Assembly: GCA_007713455.1 (NCBI GenBank) | Contig: VMRT01000010.1 | Span: forward strand, 310,001 to 374,000 | DNA: 64,000 nt | Direction of reading: 5' to 3' | Source: Pseudomonas sp. | Lineage (GTDB): Bacteria; Pseudomonadota; Gammaproteobacteria; Pseudomonadales; Pseudomonadaceae | Part shown: positions 8,131-21,483 of the stretch, one piece after another | How positions within the stretch are numbered: position 1 is the first letter of the stretch | How the letters are laid out: every line of letters starts with the position of its first letter | Translations under genes and position numbers: made by a program | The notes under the pieces: model-generated | The model's input: the letters and a program-made list of their open reading frames with translations, nothing else | What the model was told of the DNA's origin: nothing | The model's database searches: none

Positions 8131-10239
8131 GCGGCCGCCGCGCGGCCAGCCAGTCGCGCAGTGCCGACAATGGCAGCGGGCGGCTGTAGTAGTAGCCCTG
8201 GATGTAATCGCAGCCGTTTTCGCGCAGGTAGGCCAGCTGTACCTCCTCCTCGACGCCTTCGGCCACCACCTTGAGACCGAGTTTATGCGCCATGGCGATG
8301 ATCGCCGCGGTGATGGCGCGGTCATTGGCCTGCTCGGCGATTTCCTGAACGAAGGCGCGGTCGACCTTGAGGGTGTCCACCGGCAGCTTGCGCAGGTAGG
8401 CCAGCGAGGAATAGCCGCTGCCGAAATCATCGATGGACACCTTCACCCCGAGCTCACGGACGGCATCGAGGGTGCGCACCGCCGCGCCAAGGCTGTTCAT
8501 CAGTGCGTTCTCGGTGACTTCCACGGTCAGCCGCGCCGGGTCGAGACCGGTACGTTCGAGAATGCGCGCGACGACCTCCGGCATCTGCAGATTGGACAGG
8601 TTGAGCGCTGAGCAATTGACCGCTACCCGCAGGTCGTAGCCCTCATCGAGCAAGGCGACCAGGTCGGCACAGGCGCGGCGCGCGACCCAGGCGTCCAGCT
8701 CGGCGACGAAACCGTGTTGCTCGGCCAGTCCGACGAAGCGCTCGGGGCTGATGAAACCCTGCTGCGGATGCTGCCAGCGCACCAGCGCCTCGAGGCTCAC
8801 CGGCTCGCCGCTGCGGCCATCGACGATGGGCTGATAGTTCACGCTGAGGAGGTTTTCGTTCAGTGCCCGGCGCAGGTCCTGTTCCAGCGACAGATCCTCC
8901 TGGGCGCGCAGTTCCAGAGCGGGGTTGAAGCGCAGGCTGCGGTTGCGGCCGCTGGCCTTGCACTTGCCGACCGCGAGGCCTGCGTGGCGGAACAGCGCAT
9001 CGAAGTTCAGGCCGTCTTCGGGGTACTGGCTGATGCCGATGCTGGCGGTCAGGCGCAGCTGGGTGTCGCCGAGGGTGAAGGGCGCAGCTGTTCGAGGATG
9101 TGGTTGGCCAGCGCTTGGGCCTGCTCCCACTGGCCGAGGGTCAAGACGCAGAACTCGTCGCCGGAGAAGCGCGCCAGCATGTCGTGCTGACCGAGTACCG
9201 CGCGGATTCGATGCGCCGCCTGTTGCAATGCCAGGTCGCCGCTGCGGTGGCCGAGGCTGTCGTTGATGCGCTTGAAGTTGTCCAGATCCACCACCAGCAC
9301 GGCCAGCGCCTGACGTTCCTCGCGCGCGGCCAGGACCTGGGTGACCATCTCGGTGAAGGCGCGACCGTTGAACAGGTTGGTCAGCGGGTCGTAATGGGTC
9401 ATCGCGTTTAGCTGGTGCTCGGCCTGGTCGAGTGCCTGGCGTTGCTCGCTGAAGCGCTGCTCGGCCCAGCTGGCGGCGATGCCGGTGACGATCACCAGCA
9501 GGGCGACCAGACCGATTGCCGAGGCGAGGACGGCATGCTGGCCGCCATGACTGCCGAACGGGGCGGTGTGCTCCAGCATGTGCGCGGGGACTGCCAGGGT
9601 CAGCGCATGCATGCCGGTGTAGTGCATCGAAACGATCGCCGCGCCCATCAACAGGCTGCAGAGCAGGCGCTGCCAGTGCTGGTGCCGGCTCTGGCTGGCG
9701 CGGAAGTGATATCCCAGCACCAGCGCGGCGATCGAGGCGCCGATGGCGATCAGAACAGAGGCAGCGAAGGCCAGCGGGGCGTAGTAGAGCGTGGCCAGCG
9801 AGCGTATCGCCGCCATCCCGGTGTAGTGCATGGCGGCGATGCCGATGCCGGCGGCCGTGCCGGCCAGCGCGTACTGCGGCACGCTGAGGCGATCGCGGCC
9901 GAGCAGACGCATCACCACATAGGACACGGCCATGGCGATCAGCAGCGAAAGCAGGGTGATGCGATGGTCGTAGCTGATGTCCAGTGGCGCGCTGAAGGCC
10001 AGCATGCCGATGAAGTGCATCGACCAGATGCCTCCACCCAGAGCGAACGCGCCGACCCAACGCCACAAGTCGCGGCCGCGCGGGCTGCCGCTGCGGCTGA
10101 CCCGCTTGGCCAGCGCCAGTGCGGTGAACGCCGCCGCGCTGGCGACCAGGTATGAGAGAACGACCAGCAGAGGGTCGTGACTGTGGCCGAGCAGGGCAAT
10201 CTGGTCGGCGGGAAGGTCGGAAAACAGAAGTCTGGACAC
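8105..10239 (-). pseudogene. MHYT-GGDEF-EAL c-di-GMP protein, interrupted by a frameshift
   Basis: This gene would encode a membrane sensor making and degrading cyclic di-GMP. The N-terminal seven-helix MHYT domain shows three MHY/MHF signatures (SMHFIGM, AMHYTGM, SMHYTGM). It is followed by a GGDEF domain with the active site written SGDEF, then an EAL domain with EALVRWQHP and DDFGSGYSSLAYL. The GGDEF-side frame runs off at 9049, while the EAL-side frame continues from about 9082 to 8105. The break is at a C run (GGG at 9080-9082 on the plus strand). Adding one base restores LRPFTLGDTQLRLTASIGIS, the expected end of a GGDEF domain. The intact product would be ~710 residues. It may be a true mutation or a sequencing error. 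The GTG at 10239 is the assumed start; no strong ribosome site is seen. Confidence 0.85.
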
Positions 10240-10350
10240 GCGGCGGCACTCGAACAGTCGGGCGTCCTGCCTCGTGAGAATAGTGGCGCATGGCCAGCTG
10301 CGGCAGAGTGTACGAGAGGTCGCCCTGGCCGCCAATCTCCTATCGGCTGA

Positions 10351-10818
10351 TCAACCGCAAAGATAAGTGCCGGTGCCCACGGCGATCAGGGTGCCCAGTT
10401 CGTTGTGCAGCTCAGAACGCACCACTGCGACCTTGTTGCCCGAGCGCAGCAGCATCGCGCTGGCACTGAAGCGGGTGCCTCGGCCTGGGCGAAGGTAGTC
10501 GATGCGCAGATCGATGGTTCCCAGCCGGGAAAGCCGTGCGGCGCGCTCCTGGGTAGTCAAATGGCGATGCTTGTCGAAGGCACCGAGCATTGCCATCGCC
10601 CCACCGGCCACGTCCAGCAGCGAGGCGATGACCCCGCCATGCAGGATGCCGTGGACGAAGTTGCCGACCAGCTCCGGCTTCATCGGCAGGTGCATGACGA
10701 CCTGGGAGGTCGATACCTCGTCCAGTTCGATGCCCAGCGCCTGGTTGAAGGGGATGCGTTCGAACATCTGGCGTACCGCCTGGGCCTGCTCGGCGAGCAG
10801 GGCGTCGTCGTGGTTCAT
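10351..10818 (-). CDS. Hotdog-fold thioesterase, PaaI/YigI-like
   Basis: This 155-residue cytoplasmic protein has the hotdog thioesterase pattern: NFVHGILHGGVIASLLDVAGGAMAM (residues about 53-77) carries the HGG motif and the helix that lines the acyl-CoA site, followed by beta-strand sequence TIDLRIDYLRPGRGTRFSASA. The likely reaction is hydrolysis of a medium- or long-chain acyl-CoA thioester. The length matches YigI/PaaI-type enzymes, and the specific substrate cannot be inferred. It lies between elbB and the c-di-GMP gene on the same strand, with the elbB terminator upstream separating it from that transcript. Confidence 0.85.
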   Translation of the reverse strand: MNHDDALLAEQAQAVRQMFERIPFNQALGIELDEVSTSQVVMHLPMKPELVGNFVHGILHGGVIASLLDVAGGAMAMLGAFDKHRHLTTQERAARLSRLGTIDLRIDYLRPGRGTRFSASAMLLRSGNKVAVVRSELHNELGTLIAVGTGTYLCG

Positions 10819-10916
10819 GGTCGGCGTTCCTGTGGATGAGCGATCAAGCTGCCCGAGGATGTTCGCGCTGAACAGAGTGGCGGCACGAGCAGCCGCGGCT
10901 TTGGCGGCTTTCGCGC

Positions 10917-10942
10917 AAAAAAATCCCGGGCGGACCCGGGAT
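10917..10942 (-). terminator. Intrinsic terminator of elbB
   Basis: On the minus strand ATCCCGGG and CCCGGGAT form a perfect 8-bp stem around a 4-base loop, followed by a run of seven T. It lies 18 bases after the elbB stop codon. Confidence 0.85.
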
Positions 10943-10960
10943 CATTCGGCGGCGTTCGGA

Positions 10961-11626
10961 TCAGTCTTCGGTGGTCATTTCCAGTACCCGGTCGACCAGC
11001 TTGTAGATGCCCGAAGCGGCTTCGCTGATGGATTGCGCCAGCATGTACGCCGGTGTGGTGACCAGTCGATGCTGCTTGTCCACGACGATGTCGCTGACTT
11101 CGCACGCCTGATGCTCGGCGCCCATCTGCGCGACCGCCTTGGCAGCCTCGGCCTCGTCACTGCCAAGGGTACAGACCACGCCGGTGCCGAAGATCTGCGC
11201 GGCCATGGTCGGCGCGATGCACATCATCCCGACCGGCTTGCGTGCCTCGGCAAAGGCCTGCGCGAGCGCCACCACATCCGGCAGTGCCTTGCTGCTGGCG
11301 CCTTCGGTAGCGAAATTGGAGAGGTTCTTCGCGGCGCCGAAACCGCCAGGGATGATCAGTGCGTCGAAATCCTCGGCGCGCGCCTCGCGCAGATCCTTGA
11401 TCTCGCCGCGGGCCAGGCGAGCGGACTCGGTCAGCACGTTGCGCGACTCCGGCATCTCGTCGCCGGTCAGGTGATTGATCACATGCATCTGCGCGATGTT
11501 CGGTGCGAAGCACTGCACCTTGACGCCACGCTGGTCCAGGCGCAGCAGGGTGATGACGCTTTCGTAGATCTCCGAGCCGTCGTAGACGCCACAGCCGGAG
11601 AGGATCACGGCGACTTTCTTGTTCAT
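10961..11626 (-). CDS. elbB: ElbB, DJ-1/PfpI-like isoprenoid-linked protein (glyoxalase III-like)
   Basis: ElbB is a class I glutamine amidotransferase-like protein of the DJ-1/PfpI superfamily; the E. coli protein has weak glyoxalase activity and was linked genetically to isoprenoid synthesis. The 221-residue sequence opens with KKVAVILSGCGVYDGSEIYE and contains DALIIPGGFGAAKNLSNFA and GMMCIAPTMAAQIFG; the Cys of the latter is at the nucleophile-elbow position. The ATG at 11626 follows a CCAGGAG ribosome site; the frame remains open to 11755 without support. It is divergent from hemB across a 303-bp region. Confidence 0.92.
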   Translation of the reverse strand: MNKKVAVILSGCGVYDGSEIYESVITLLRLDQRGVKVQCFAPNIAQMHVINHLTGDEMPESRNVLTESARLARGEIKDLREARAEDFDALIIPGGFGAAKNLSNFATEGASSKALPDVVALAQAFAEARKPVGMMCIAPTMAAQIFGTGVVCTLGSDEAEAAKAVAQMGAEHQACEVSDIVVDKQHRLVTTPAYMLAQSISEAASGIYKLVDRVLEMTTED

Positions 11627-12943
<1,317 letters not shown>

Positions 12944-12962
12944 GCCCTTTCGAGGCAAAGCG

Positions 12963-15170
12963 ATGATCAACCAGGGACTCAGCGAAAAGGATCTGCAGGA
13001 CGCCGTGGTCGGCGAGGTGCTGGAACAGACGTTGCCCGAGGTGGTGTCTGCGCCACTGGAAGTCGCCGAGGAGACGCCGGTCGCGCTGGTGACCAACCTG
13101 GACGACAGTGCGCTGTACATCCATCGCGAGCTTTCGCAGCTTCAGTTCAACGTCCGCGTGCTCGAGCAGGCGCTGGATGAGTCCTATCCGCTGCTGGAGC
13201 GGCTGAAGTTCCTGCTGATCTTCTCCAGCAACCTCGATGAGTTCTTCGAGATTCGCGTCGCCGGACTGAAGAAGCGCGTCACCTTCGCCCGCGAACAGGC
13301 GGGCGCCGACGGTCTGCAGCCGCATCAGGCGCTGGCGCGCATCTCCGAGCTGGTCCACGAACAGGTCGACCGCCAGTACGCGATCCTCAACGACGTGCTT
13401 CTGCCAGCGCTGGCCGAGCATCAGATCCGCTTCATTCGCCGCAGGCACTGGACGGCCAAACTCAAGACCTGGGTGCGCCGCTATTTCCGCGACGAGATTG
13501 CGCCGATCGTCACGCCGATCGGTCTCGATCCGACCCATCCGTTCCCGCTGCTGGTGAACAAGAGCCTGAACTTCATCGTCGAGCTGGAAGGCGTCGATGC
13601 CTTCGGCCGCGATTCCGGTCTGGCGATCATCCCGGCGCCACGCCTGCTGCCGCGGGTGATCCGCGTGCCGGAGTCGGTCGGCGGCGCCGGCGACAACTTC
13701 GTCTTCCTCTCCTCGATGATCCATGCCCATGCCGACGACCTGTTCCACGGCATGCGGGTCAAGGGCTGCTACCAGTTCCGCCTCACCCGTAACGCCGACC
13801 TTTCGGTTGACACCGAGGACGTCGAGGACCTGGCACGCGCGCTGCGTGGCGAGCTGATCTCGCGTCGTTATGGCGATGCCGTGCGCCTGGAAGTGGCCGA
13901 TACCTGCCCGCAGCACCTGGCCGATTTTCTGCTCAAGCAGTTCAGTCTGGGCGAGGGCGAAATGTACCGAGTCAACGGCCCCGTCAACCTGACCCGCCTG
14001 TTCAGCATCACCGGGCTGGACAGCCACCCGGAGCTGCAATACAGCCCCTTCACACCGTCAATTCCGAAGTTGCTGCAGAACAGCGACAAGATATTCAGTG
14101 TGATCAACAAGCAGGACATCCTGCTGCTGCACCCGTTCGAGTCCTTCACGCCGGTGGTCGATCTGCTGCGTGAAGCTGCGAAGGACCCGTGCGTGCTGGC
14201 GATCAAGCAGACGCTGTATCGCTCGGGTGCCAATTCGGAGATCGTCGATGCGCTGGTCGATGCGGCGCGCAGCGGCAAGGAAGTTACCGCGGTGATCGAA
14301 CTGCGCGCCCGCTTCGACGAGGAATCCAACCTGCAGCTCGCCAGCCGCCTGCAGCAGGCCGGCGCGGTGGTGATCTATGGCGTAGTCGGCTACAAGACCC
14401 ACGCCAAGATGATGCTGATCCTGCGTCGCGAAAATGGCGAGCTGTGCCGTTACGCGCATCTGGGTACCGGCAACTACCACGCGGCCAACGCCCGGCTGTA
14501 TACCGACTACAGTCTGCTGACATCCGATGACGCGTTGTGTGAGGACGTCTCCAAGCTGTTCAGTCAGTTGATCGGCATGGGCAAGACCATGCGCATGAAA
14601 AAGCTGCTGCACGCGCCATTTACCCTGAAGAAGACGCTGCTGGACCTGATCGCCCAGGAAACCCAGCACGCGGCCGAGGGGCGGCCCGCGCATATCATTC
14701 TGAAGATCAATGCGCTGACCGATCCGAAGATGATCAAGGCGCTGTACAAGGCCAGCCAGACCGGCGTGCGCGTCGATCTCATCGTGCGTGGCATGTGCTG
14801 CCTGCGGCCGGGCATCGCCGGTGTCTCGCACAACATCCATGTGCGCTCGATCATCGGCCGGTTCCTTGAGCACAGTCGGGTGTTCTACTTCCAGAATGAC
14901 GGTGACGAGAAGCTCTACCTGTCCAGTGCCGACTGGATGGAGCGCAACCTCGATCGTCGGGTGGAAACCTGTTTCCCGGTGGAAGGCAAGAAACTGGTGA
15001 TGCGGGTTAAGAAGGAGCTGGAAGGCTTCCTCAGCGACAACACCCAGAGCTGGATTCTGCAGCCTGACGGCAGCTACCTGCGCAACAGCCCCACCGGTAA
15101 TCAGAATGCGCGCAACATCCAGAGTACGTTGCTGGAGCGTCTCACCGGGCCGCAGGTCGGCGTGCGCTGA
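12963..15170 (+). CDS. ppk: Polyphosphate kinase 1
   Basis: PPK1 reversibly polymerises the gamma-phosphate of ATP into inorganic polyphosphate. The 735-residue protein has an ~45-residue N-terminal extension and then the standard domains, opening with [19 protein letters not shown]. The phospholipase-D-like active site contains the autophosphorylated histidine (H480 in [10 protein letters not shown]) and the second conserved stretch [19 protein letters not shown]. Near the C-terminus [15 protein letters not shown] is the family signature. It is immediately downstream of hemB and convergent with ppx, so synthesis and breakdown enzymes share one terminator region. Confidence 0.96.
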   Translation: MINQGLSEKDLQDAVVGEVLEQTLPEVVSAPLEVAEETPVALVTNLDDSALYIHRELSQLQFNVRVLEQALDESYPLLERLKFLLIFSSNLDEFFEIRVAGLKKRVTFAREQAGADGLQPHQALARISELVHEQVDRQYAILNDVLLPALAEHQIRFIRRRHWTAKLKTWVRRYFRDEIAPIVTPIGLDPTHPFPLLVNKSLNFIVELEGVDAFGRDSGLAIIPAPRLLPRVIRVPESVGGAGDNFVFLSSMIHAHADDLFHGMRVKGCYQFRLTRNADLSVDTEDVEDLARALRGELISRRYGDAVRLEVADTCPQHLADFLLKQFSLGEGEMYRVNGPVNLTRLFSITGLDSHPELQYSPFTPSIPKLLQNSDKIFSVINKQDILLLHPFESFTPVVDLLREAAKDPCVLAIKQTLYRSGANSEIVDALVDAARSGKEVTAVIELRARFDEESNLQLASRLQQAGAVVIYGVVGYKTHAKMMLILRRENGELCRYAHLGTGNYHAANARLYTDYSLLTSDDALCEDVSKLFSQLIGMGKTMRMKKLLHAPFTLKKTLLDLIAQETQHAAEGRPAHIILKINALTDPKMIKALYKASQTGVRVDLIVRGMCCLRPGIAGVSHNIHVRSIIGRFLEHSRVFYFQNDGDEKLYLSSADWMERNLDRRVETCFPVEGKKLVMRVKKELEGFLSDNTQSWILQPDGSYLRNSPTGNQNARNIQSTLLERLTGPQVGVR

Positions 15171-15263
15171 GTCGGGTGTTTCCCACGGTGCGTTTTCAGG
15201 CATGTGGCTGGCGCGTGCCGCGTCGGCCTGGCTCAGGAGGCGAAGACTGGTTACCTGTATCAT

Positions 15264-15285
15264 CAAGGGCCCCCTAGGGCCCTTG
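15264..15285. terminator. Shared hairpin between convergent ppk and ppx
   Basis: CAAGGGCCC and GGGCCCTTG form a perfect 9-bp stem around CCTA. It ends 2 bases before the ppx stop codon; a T-rich stretch (TTGTTTCATTTC) follows on the plus strand, so it can serve ppk and possibly both genes. Confidence 0.7.
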
Positions 15286-15287
15286 TT

Positions 15288-16790
15288 TCATTTCATCCGC
15301 AGTTCGTAGCCCACGCGCGCGAGCCAGGCGGCTTCGGCCTCGAAGTCGGCCCTGGTCAGTGGGTTCGCGCCCAGCCAGCCGGTCGGGAAGATCAGCTCCA
15401 GGCCCCGTTCGGTCGCCTTTAGCTGCACCTCGGAGACGGCGTTAGCACCGCGGATGTGGTGGAACAGGATGGCGAAGCGCAGCAGGATGCACAGTCGCAC
15501 CAGTGCATCGGCATCGACCCCGGTCTCGCCGAACTTGTCCTGAGGAATATTGCGTCGGTGGCCACGCACCAGCAGCGCCAGCATCAGCTGATCCTGACGG
15601 GAGAAGCCGGGCAGGTCGGAATGCTCGATCAGGTAGGCGCCATGCTTGTGGTAGTGGTAGTGCGCGATATCCAGGCCCACTTCATGCACCCGTGCAGCCC
15701 AGGCGAGCAGCTCCCGGTGCCAGTCCTGATCCAGGCTCCACGCCTCGGCCACCTGGTCGAACGCCTCCAGCGCCTTGGCTTCGACTCGCGCGGCCTGTTC
15801 CATGTCGACGTGGTAGCGCTCCATCAGGAAGCTCAGCGAGCGGTCACGGATGTCCTCGTCATGGTGACGGCCTAGCAGGTCGTAGAGCACCCCTTCGCGC
15901 AGGGCGCCTTCGGAGTGGGTCATGCTGCTGATCTCCAGCGCATCGAATATCGCCTCGAGAATCGCCAGGCCCGCAGGAAACACGCCGCGACGGTCCGGCT
16001 TGATGCCGTCGATGTCGATCTTCTCCACGTCGCCGAGCTTGAACAGCTTGCGTTTGAGCCATCCCAGCCCTTCGAGGTTGACCTCGCCGTTGCCGAAGCC
16101 GCCGCTCTTGATCGCCAGGCCTACGGCTCGGATGGTGCCGGACGCGCCGATGGATTCCTGCCAGCCGAGCCGGCGCAGACCATGCTCGATGCCCATCAGC
16201 TCTACCCGCGCGGCGGTGTAGGCCTGGGCGTAGCGTGCCGGGGTGATCTTGCCGTCACGGAAGAAACGTTGGGTGTAGCTCACGCAGCCCATCTGCAGGC
16301 TTTCGCGCAGCTGCGATTCGAACCCTTCGCCGATGATGAACTCGGTGCTGCCGCCGCCGATGTCTGCCACCAGGCGGCGGCCGGAACTGCTCGGGATGGT
16401 GTGCGACACGCCGAGATAGATCAGGCGCGCTTCTTCGCGGCCGGAGATGACCTCGACCTGATGGTTGACGATCTCTTCGGCGCGGCGGATGAAGGTGGCG
16501 CGATTGCGCGCTTCACGCAGTGCGTTGGTGCCGACGATGCGTACAGCGCCCTGCGGCAGATGATTGACCAGCTGGGCGAAGCGACGCAGACAGTCCAGCC
16601 CACGCTGCATGGCGGCCTCGTCGAGTAGACGGTTTTCGTCGATCCCGGCAGCCAGCTGGACCTTCTCGCCGAGCCGTTCGAGGATGCGCATTTCGCCATT
16701 GCTGGTGCGCGCGAGCACCATGTGAAAGCTGTTCGAGCCCAGATCCAGGGCGGCGATCATGGGAAAGGTCTCAGCGGTGTTATGGCGCAT
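15288..16790 (-). CDS. ppx: Exopolyphosphatase
   Basis: Ppx releases phosphate from the ends of long polyphosphate chains, and family members also hydrolyse pppGpp. The 500-residue sequence carries the ASKHA-fold phosphate loops [17 protein letters not shown] near the N-terminus and [18 protein letters not shown] near residue 140. The C-terminal half has an HD-like domain ([29 protein letters not shown]). The start at 16790 gives an N-terminus of the same length as the known Pseudomonas protein; an in-frame ATG six codons upstream (16808) is possible, and neither has a strong ribosome site. It is convergent with ppk and divergent from trxA. Confidence 0.95.
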   Translation of the reverse strand: MRHNTAETFPMIAALDLGSNSFHMVLARTSNGEMRILERLGEKVQLAAGIDENRLLDEAAMQRGLDCLRRFAQLVNHLPQGAVRIVGTNALREARNRATFIRRAEEIVNHQVEVISGREEARLIYLGVSHTIPSSSGRRLVADIGGGSTEFIIGEGFESQLRESLQMGCVSYTQRFFRDGKITPARYAQAYTAARVELMGIEHGLRRLGWQESIGASGTIRAVGLAIKSGGFGNGEVNLEGLGWLKRKLFKLGDVEKIDIDGIKPDRRGVFPAGLAILEAIFDALEISSMTHSEGALREGVLYDLLGRHHDEDIRDRSLSFLMERYHVDMEQAARVEAKALEAFDQVAEAWSLDQDWHRELLAWAARVHEVGLDIAHYHYHKHGAYLIEHSDLPGFSRQDQLMLALLVRGHRRNIPQDKFGETGVDADALVRLCILLRFAILFHHIRGANAVSEVQLKATERGLELIFPTGWLGANPLTRADFEAEAAWLARVGYELRMK

Positions 16791-16973
16791 TGGGCAGTCT
16801 CGATGCAAAACTCAGACATCCTGACATGATCGCCCCCATCCGCCAACGCAGTCGTTGACGCACGGAGGCGCCGCTCGCGGGCGATCGTCGCCGACCCGAG
16901 GGTCTGCAGCTTTCGATCCGCTCACAGTAGGGCTATGATGGCGACCTTTCCGTTCCGACCCTGGAGAAAATCC

Positions 16974-17300
16974 ATGAGCGAATACATCAACAATGTCAGC
17001 GACAGCAGTTTCGAGCAGGACGTCCTCCAGGCCGACGGTCCCGTACTGGTCGACTACTGGGCCGAGTGGTGTGGTCCGTGCAAGATGATCGCGCCGGTAC
17101 TCGACGAGATCGCCAAGGACTACGAAGGTCGTCTGAAGGTTTGCAAGCTCAATATCGACGAGAACCAGGAAACCCCGCCGAAGTACGGCGTGCGCGGTAT
17201 CCCGACGCTGATGCTGTTCAAGAACGGCAACGTCGAGGCGACCAAGGTCGGTGCACTGTCCAAGTCGCAGCTGGCGGCGTTCCTCGACAGCAACATCTGA
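16974..17300 (+). CDS. trxA: Thioredoxin 1
   Basis: Thioredoxin is the general cytoplasmic protein-disulfide reductant, itself reduced by thioredoxin reductase. The 108-residue protein has the active site WCGPC with C33 and C36, the cis-proline loop RGIPTL and the family C-terminus. The ATG at 16974 follows TGGAGAA at a good distance; the frame is open to 16935 without support. An intrinsic terminator follows 20 bases after the stop. Placement just upstream of rho is conserved in enterics and pseudomonads. Confidence 0.97.
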   Translation: MSEYINNVSDSSFEQDVLQADGPVLVDYWAEWCGPCKMIAPVLDEIAKDYEGRLKVCKLNIDENQETPPKYGVRGIPTLMLFKNGNVEATKVGALSKSQLAAFLDSNI

Positions 17301-17320
17301 CTTCGCCGAAGTTCCCCTCT

Positions 17321-17349
17321 AAAGCCCTCGCAGTCGCGGGGGCTTTTTT
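17321..17349 (+). terminator. Intrinsic terminator of trxA
   Basis: AAAGCCC pairs with GGGCTTT, with an inner CGC/GCG pairing, followed by TTTTTT. It separates trxA from rho. The remaining ~180 bases to the rho start hold no gene and presumably contain the rho promoter and leader. Confidence 0.85.
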
Positions 17350-17531
17350 CATCGGCAGGGTGGACGCTTCGTCTGCACGGTGCTAAATTCGGCCTCGCGA
17401 CGCATTCTTCCGTCGCCCTCTGCACGCCGTCGCCGACGCACTTCAGCCTCATAAAGCACAACGAACCTGTTCGTCTCTTGCTGCGCGGCTTCTCAAGCTA
17501 ATCGCTTTCTACATCCTTCCTGACTCTCTCT

Positions 17532-18791
<1,260 letters not shown>

Positions 18792-18810
18792 GCGACTCGT
18801 CGTTGCCAAC

Positions 18811-18832
18811 AAGGCCGGGGAAACCCGGCCTT
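18811..18832 (+). terminator. Hairpin after rho
   Basis: AAGGCCGGG and CCCGGCCTT form a 9-bp stem around GAAA, 19 bases after the rho stop. The following TTCGTCTGTCT is only moderately T-rich. Confidence 0.7.
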
Positions 18833-18914
18833 CGTCTGTCTGCAGGTTTTGGAAAACCCGACGCGGGCGCTAAACTTTGCGCCTCGTCCCTGCCGGCCCA
18901 TGCGAGGCTCAAGC

Positions 18915-20381
18915 ATGCAGTATCGCGATCTGCGCGACTTTATCAGCGGCCTGGAAAAACGCGGTGAGCTCAAGCGCGTCACGGCTGCTGTCTCCCCGGT
19001 TCTGGAAATGACCGAAATCTGTGACCGCACCCTGCGCAAGCAGGGCCCGGCACTGCTCTTCGAGAACCCGACGGGTTTCGACATGCCGGTGCTTGGCAAT
19101 CTGTTCGGCACGCCGCAGCGGGTCGCCCTCGGTATGGGCGCCGAGGATGTCTCCGAACTGCGTGAGATCGGCAAGCTGCTGGCGTTTCTCAAGGAGCCGG
19201 AGCCGCCGAAGGGGTTGAAGGACGCCTGGAGCAAGCTGCCGATCTACAAGAAGGTCATCAGCATGGCGCCCAAGGTGCTCAAGGACGCGCCCTGCCAGGA
19301 AGTGATCATCGAAGGTGATGACGTCGACCTGGGGACAATCCCCGTACAGCACTGCTGGCCGGGCGACGCCGCGCCGCTGATCACCTGGGGTCTGACCATC
19401 ACCAAGGGGCCGAACAAGGAGCGGCAGAACCTCGGTATCTACCGCCAGCAGGTCATCGGCCGCAACAAGGTGATCATGCGCTGGCTCAGCCATCGTGGTG
19501 GGGCCTTGGATTTCCGTGAATGGTGCAATAAATACCCGGATCGGCCGTACCCGGTCGCCGTGGCACTGGGCGCGGATCCGGCGACGATTCTCGGTGCGGT
19601 GACGCCTGTGCCCGATACGCTGTCCGAATATGCCTTCGCCGGCCTGTTGCGCGGTTCGCGCACCGAGTTGGTCAAGGCGATCGGCTCCGATCTGCAGGTG
19701 CCGGCGTACGCCGAGATCGTCCTCGAAGGGCATATCCATCCGGGCGAGATGGCCGATGAAGGACCTTACGGCGACCACACCGGCTACTACAACGAGGTCG
19801 ACCGCTTCCCGGTGTTCACCGTCGAGCGCATTACCCATCGCCGAAACCCGATCTATCACAGCACCTATACCGGGCGTCCGCCGGATGAGCCGGCGATTCT
19901 CGGCGTGGCGCTGAACGAGGTGTTCGTACCGATCCTGCAGAAGCAGTTCCCGGAAATCGTCGATTTCTACCTGCCGCCGGAAGGCTGTTCCTATCGCATG
20001 GCGGTGGTGACCATGAAGAAGCAGTATCCCGGCCACGCCAAGCGGGTCATGCTCGGCGTGTGGAGCTTCCTGCGTCAGTTCATGTACACCAAGTTTGTCA
20101 TCGTCACCGACGACGACATCAACGCCCGCGACTGGAACGATGTGATCTGGGCCATCACCACACGCATGGATCCCAAGCGCGACACGGTGATGATCGACAA
20201 CACGCCGATCGACTACCTGGATTTCGCCTCGCCGATCTCCGGGCTGGGCTCGAAGATGGGCCTGGATGCCACCCACAAATGGCCGGGCGAGACCAACCGC
20301 GAATGGGGGCGGGTCATCGTTCAGGACCCGGCGGTGAAGCAGCGGGTTGATGAACTCTGGTCGCAGCTGGGTATCGACTGA
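18915..20381 (+). CDS. ubiD: UbiD, 3-octaprenyl-4-hydroxybenzoate decarboxylase
   Basis: UbiD decarboxylates the prenylated 4-hydroxybenzoate ring in ubiquinone synthesis using prenylated FMN made by UbiX. The 488-residue protein opens with [21 protein letters not shown]. It contains the conserved cofactor and metal region ([23 protein letters not shown] written in two adjoining motifs) and [16 protein letters not shown], which carries active-site acidic residues. The ATG at 18915 has GAGG 8 bases upstream; an earlier in-frame ATG at 18849 overlaps the rho terminator region. It is followed by the reductase gene after 74 bp. Confidence 0.95.
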   Translation: MQYRDLRDFISGLEKRGELKRVTAAVSPVLEMTEICDRTLRKQGPALLFENPTGFDMPVLGNLFGTPQRVALGMGAEDVSELREIGKLLAFLKEPEPPKGLKDAWSKLPIYKKVISMAPKVLKDAPCQEVIIEGDDVDLGTIPVQHCWPGDAAPLITWGLTITKGPNKERQNLGIYRQQVIGRNKVIMRWLSHRGGALDFREWCNKYPDRPYPVAVALGADPATILGAVTPVPDTLSEYAFAGLLRGSRTELVKAIGSDLQVPAYAEIVLEGHIHPGEMADEGPYGDHTGYYNEVDRFPVFTVERITHRRNPIYHSTYTGRPPDEPAILGVALNEVFVPILQKQFPEIVDFYLPPEGCSYRMAVVTMKKQYPGHAKRVMLGVWSFLRQFMYTKFVIVTDDDINARDWNDVIWAITTRMDPKRDTVMIDNTPIDYLDFASPISGLGSKMGLDATHKWPGETNREWGRVIVQDPAVKQRVDELWSQLGID

Positions 20382-20455
20382 CATATCCGAAGAGGCGGGC
20401 CCGAGCCCTCCCGAAAGCCTTGGCGGGTCATCCCGTTCACTGATAAGACGTGCAC

Positions 20456-21427
20456 ATGAAAGTTACTTTGCAGCCATCCGGCGCCGTGCTCGACGTGCGG
20501 CCCGGCGAACGATTTCTCGATGCCGCCAGGCGTCTGGGCTACGAATGCCCGCAGAGCTGTCGCAACGGCAATTGCCACATCTGCGCCTCGCTGCTGGTCG
20601 AAGGACGTGTGCGGCAGGCCGGCGAGGTGCGCGATCACGGCGAACTGCTGGCCTGCCTGGCCGAGCCACTGGAAGACTGCGTGCTGCTGTGGGATGGCGT
20701 GCTGGCGCCCGGCGAATTGCCGGTACGCGAGCTGAGCTGCCAGCTCAGTGGCTACGAAGAGGTCGGTGGCGATGTGGTGCGCTTGCGCCTACGCCTGCCG
20801 GCCGGTCGCCAGCCGCGCTATCACGCCGGTCAATATCTGTTGCTGCAACGGGAGGACGGTGAGTGGTCCGCGTTTTCCCTTGCCTCTGCTCCCGGCAGCG
20901 GCAGAGAGCTGGAGCTGCACGTGCTGGCGCGTGAGGAATCCGCGATCGAGCTGCTGGCATTCCTGCGGCGGCAGGGCTTTGCGCGGATCCAACTGCCATT
21001 CGGCGACACGCATCTGGCAGAACTGCCGGACGGTCCCTTGGTGCTGGTTGCAGCGGGCACCGGCATGGCGCAGATGCACAGTCTGATCGAATATTGCCGC
21101 GCAGCCGGGTTCTCGCATCCGGTGCATCTGTACTGGGGTGTTCGCCATCCCGAAGACTTCTACCAGCTGTCGCACTGGGATGAATGGCAGGGCATGAGCA
21201 ATCTGCATCTGCACCGTGTCGTCAGCGACGTCTGCGGTTGGGAAGGTCGCTGCGGCATGCTGCACGAAGCGATTCGCGAGGATTTCAACGACCTCAAACC
21301 GTTGCATATCTATGCCAGCGGCTCGCCGTCGATGGTCTATGGCACGCTGGATGCGTTGGTGGAGGCGGGGATGGACCCGCATCAGATGCGCGCTGACGTG
21401 TTTGCCTACGCGCCGCGGGAAAGCTGA
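20456..21427 (+). CDS. Ferredoxin-type [2Fe-2S]/flavin oxidoreductase (CDP-6-deoxy-glucoseen reductase-like)
   Basis: This 323-residue protein joins an N-terminal plant-type [2Fe-2S] domain to a ferredoxin-NADP reductase module. Ligands C35, C40 and C43 (CRNGNCHIC) with C67 (LLACLAEP) match the CX4CX2C...C pattern. The FAD part has YHAGQYLLLQ and SAFSLASAP, and the NAD part has PLVLVAAGTGMAQMHSL. Such proteins pass electrons from NAD(P)H to a partner oxygenase or to free flavin; the partner is not evident here. Homologues beside ubiD are often annotated as a CDP-6-deoxy-delta-3,4-glucoseen reductase or a Fre-like reductase. Its position after ubiD suggests, but does not prove, a link to quinone or prenyl-FMN chemistry. 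Confidence 0.85.
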   Translation: MKVTLQPSGAVLDVRPGERFLDAARRLGYECPQSCRNGNCHICASLLVEGRVRQAGEVRDHGELLACLAEPLEDCVLLWDGVLAPGELPVRELSCQLSGYEEVGGDVVRLRLRLPAGRQPRYHAGQYLLLQREDGEWSAFSLASAPGSGRELELHVLAREESAIELLAFLRRQGFARIQLPFGDTHLAELPDGPLVLVAAGTGMAQMHSLIEYCRAAGFSHPVHLYWGVRHPEDFYQLSHWDEWQGMSNLHLHRVVSDVCGWEGRCGMLHEAIREDFNDLKPLHIYASGSPSMVYGTLDALVEAGMDPHQMRADVFAYAPRES

Positions 21428-21449
21428 TTCGCTTTGCTGCGCCAGAATG

Positions 21450-21480
21450 AAAAACGCCGGGTCGAAAGCCCGGCGTTTTT
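21450..21480. terminator. Bidirectional intrinsic terminator
   Basis: AAAAACGCCGGG and CCCGGCGTTTTT form a perfect 12-bp stem around TCGAAAG. It lies between the convergent reductase and SPOR genes and has T-tracts in both directions. Confidence 0.92.
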
Positions 21481-21483
21481 CGT

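Noticed and set aside
8105..9082. Stand-alone EAL phosphodiesterase gene
   Set aside because: It has no start codon with a ribosome site of its own, so it is treated as the second half of the frameshifted gene.
9415..10155. Plus-strand open frame over the MHYT domain
   Set aside because: It is a His/Gln-rich shadow of the transmembrane MHYT coding strand, without a start signal.
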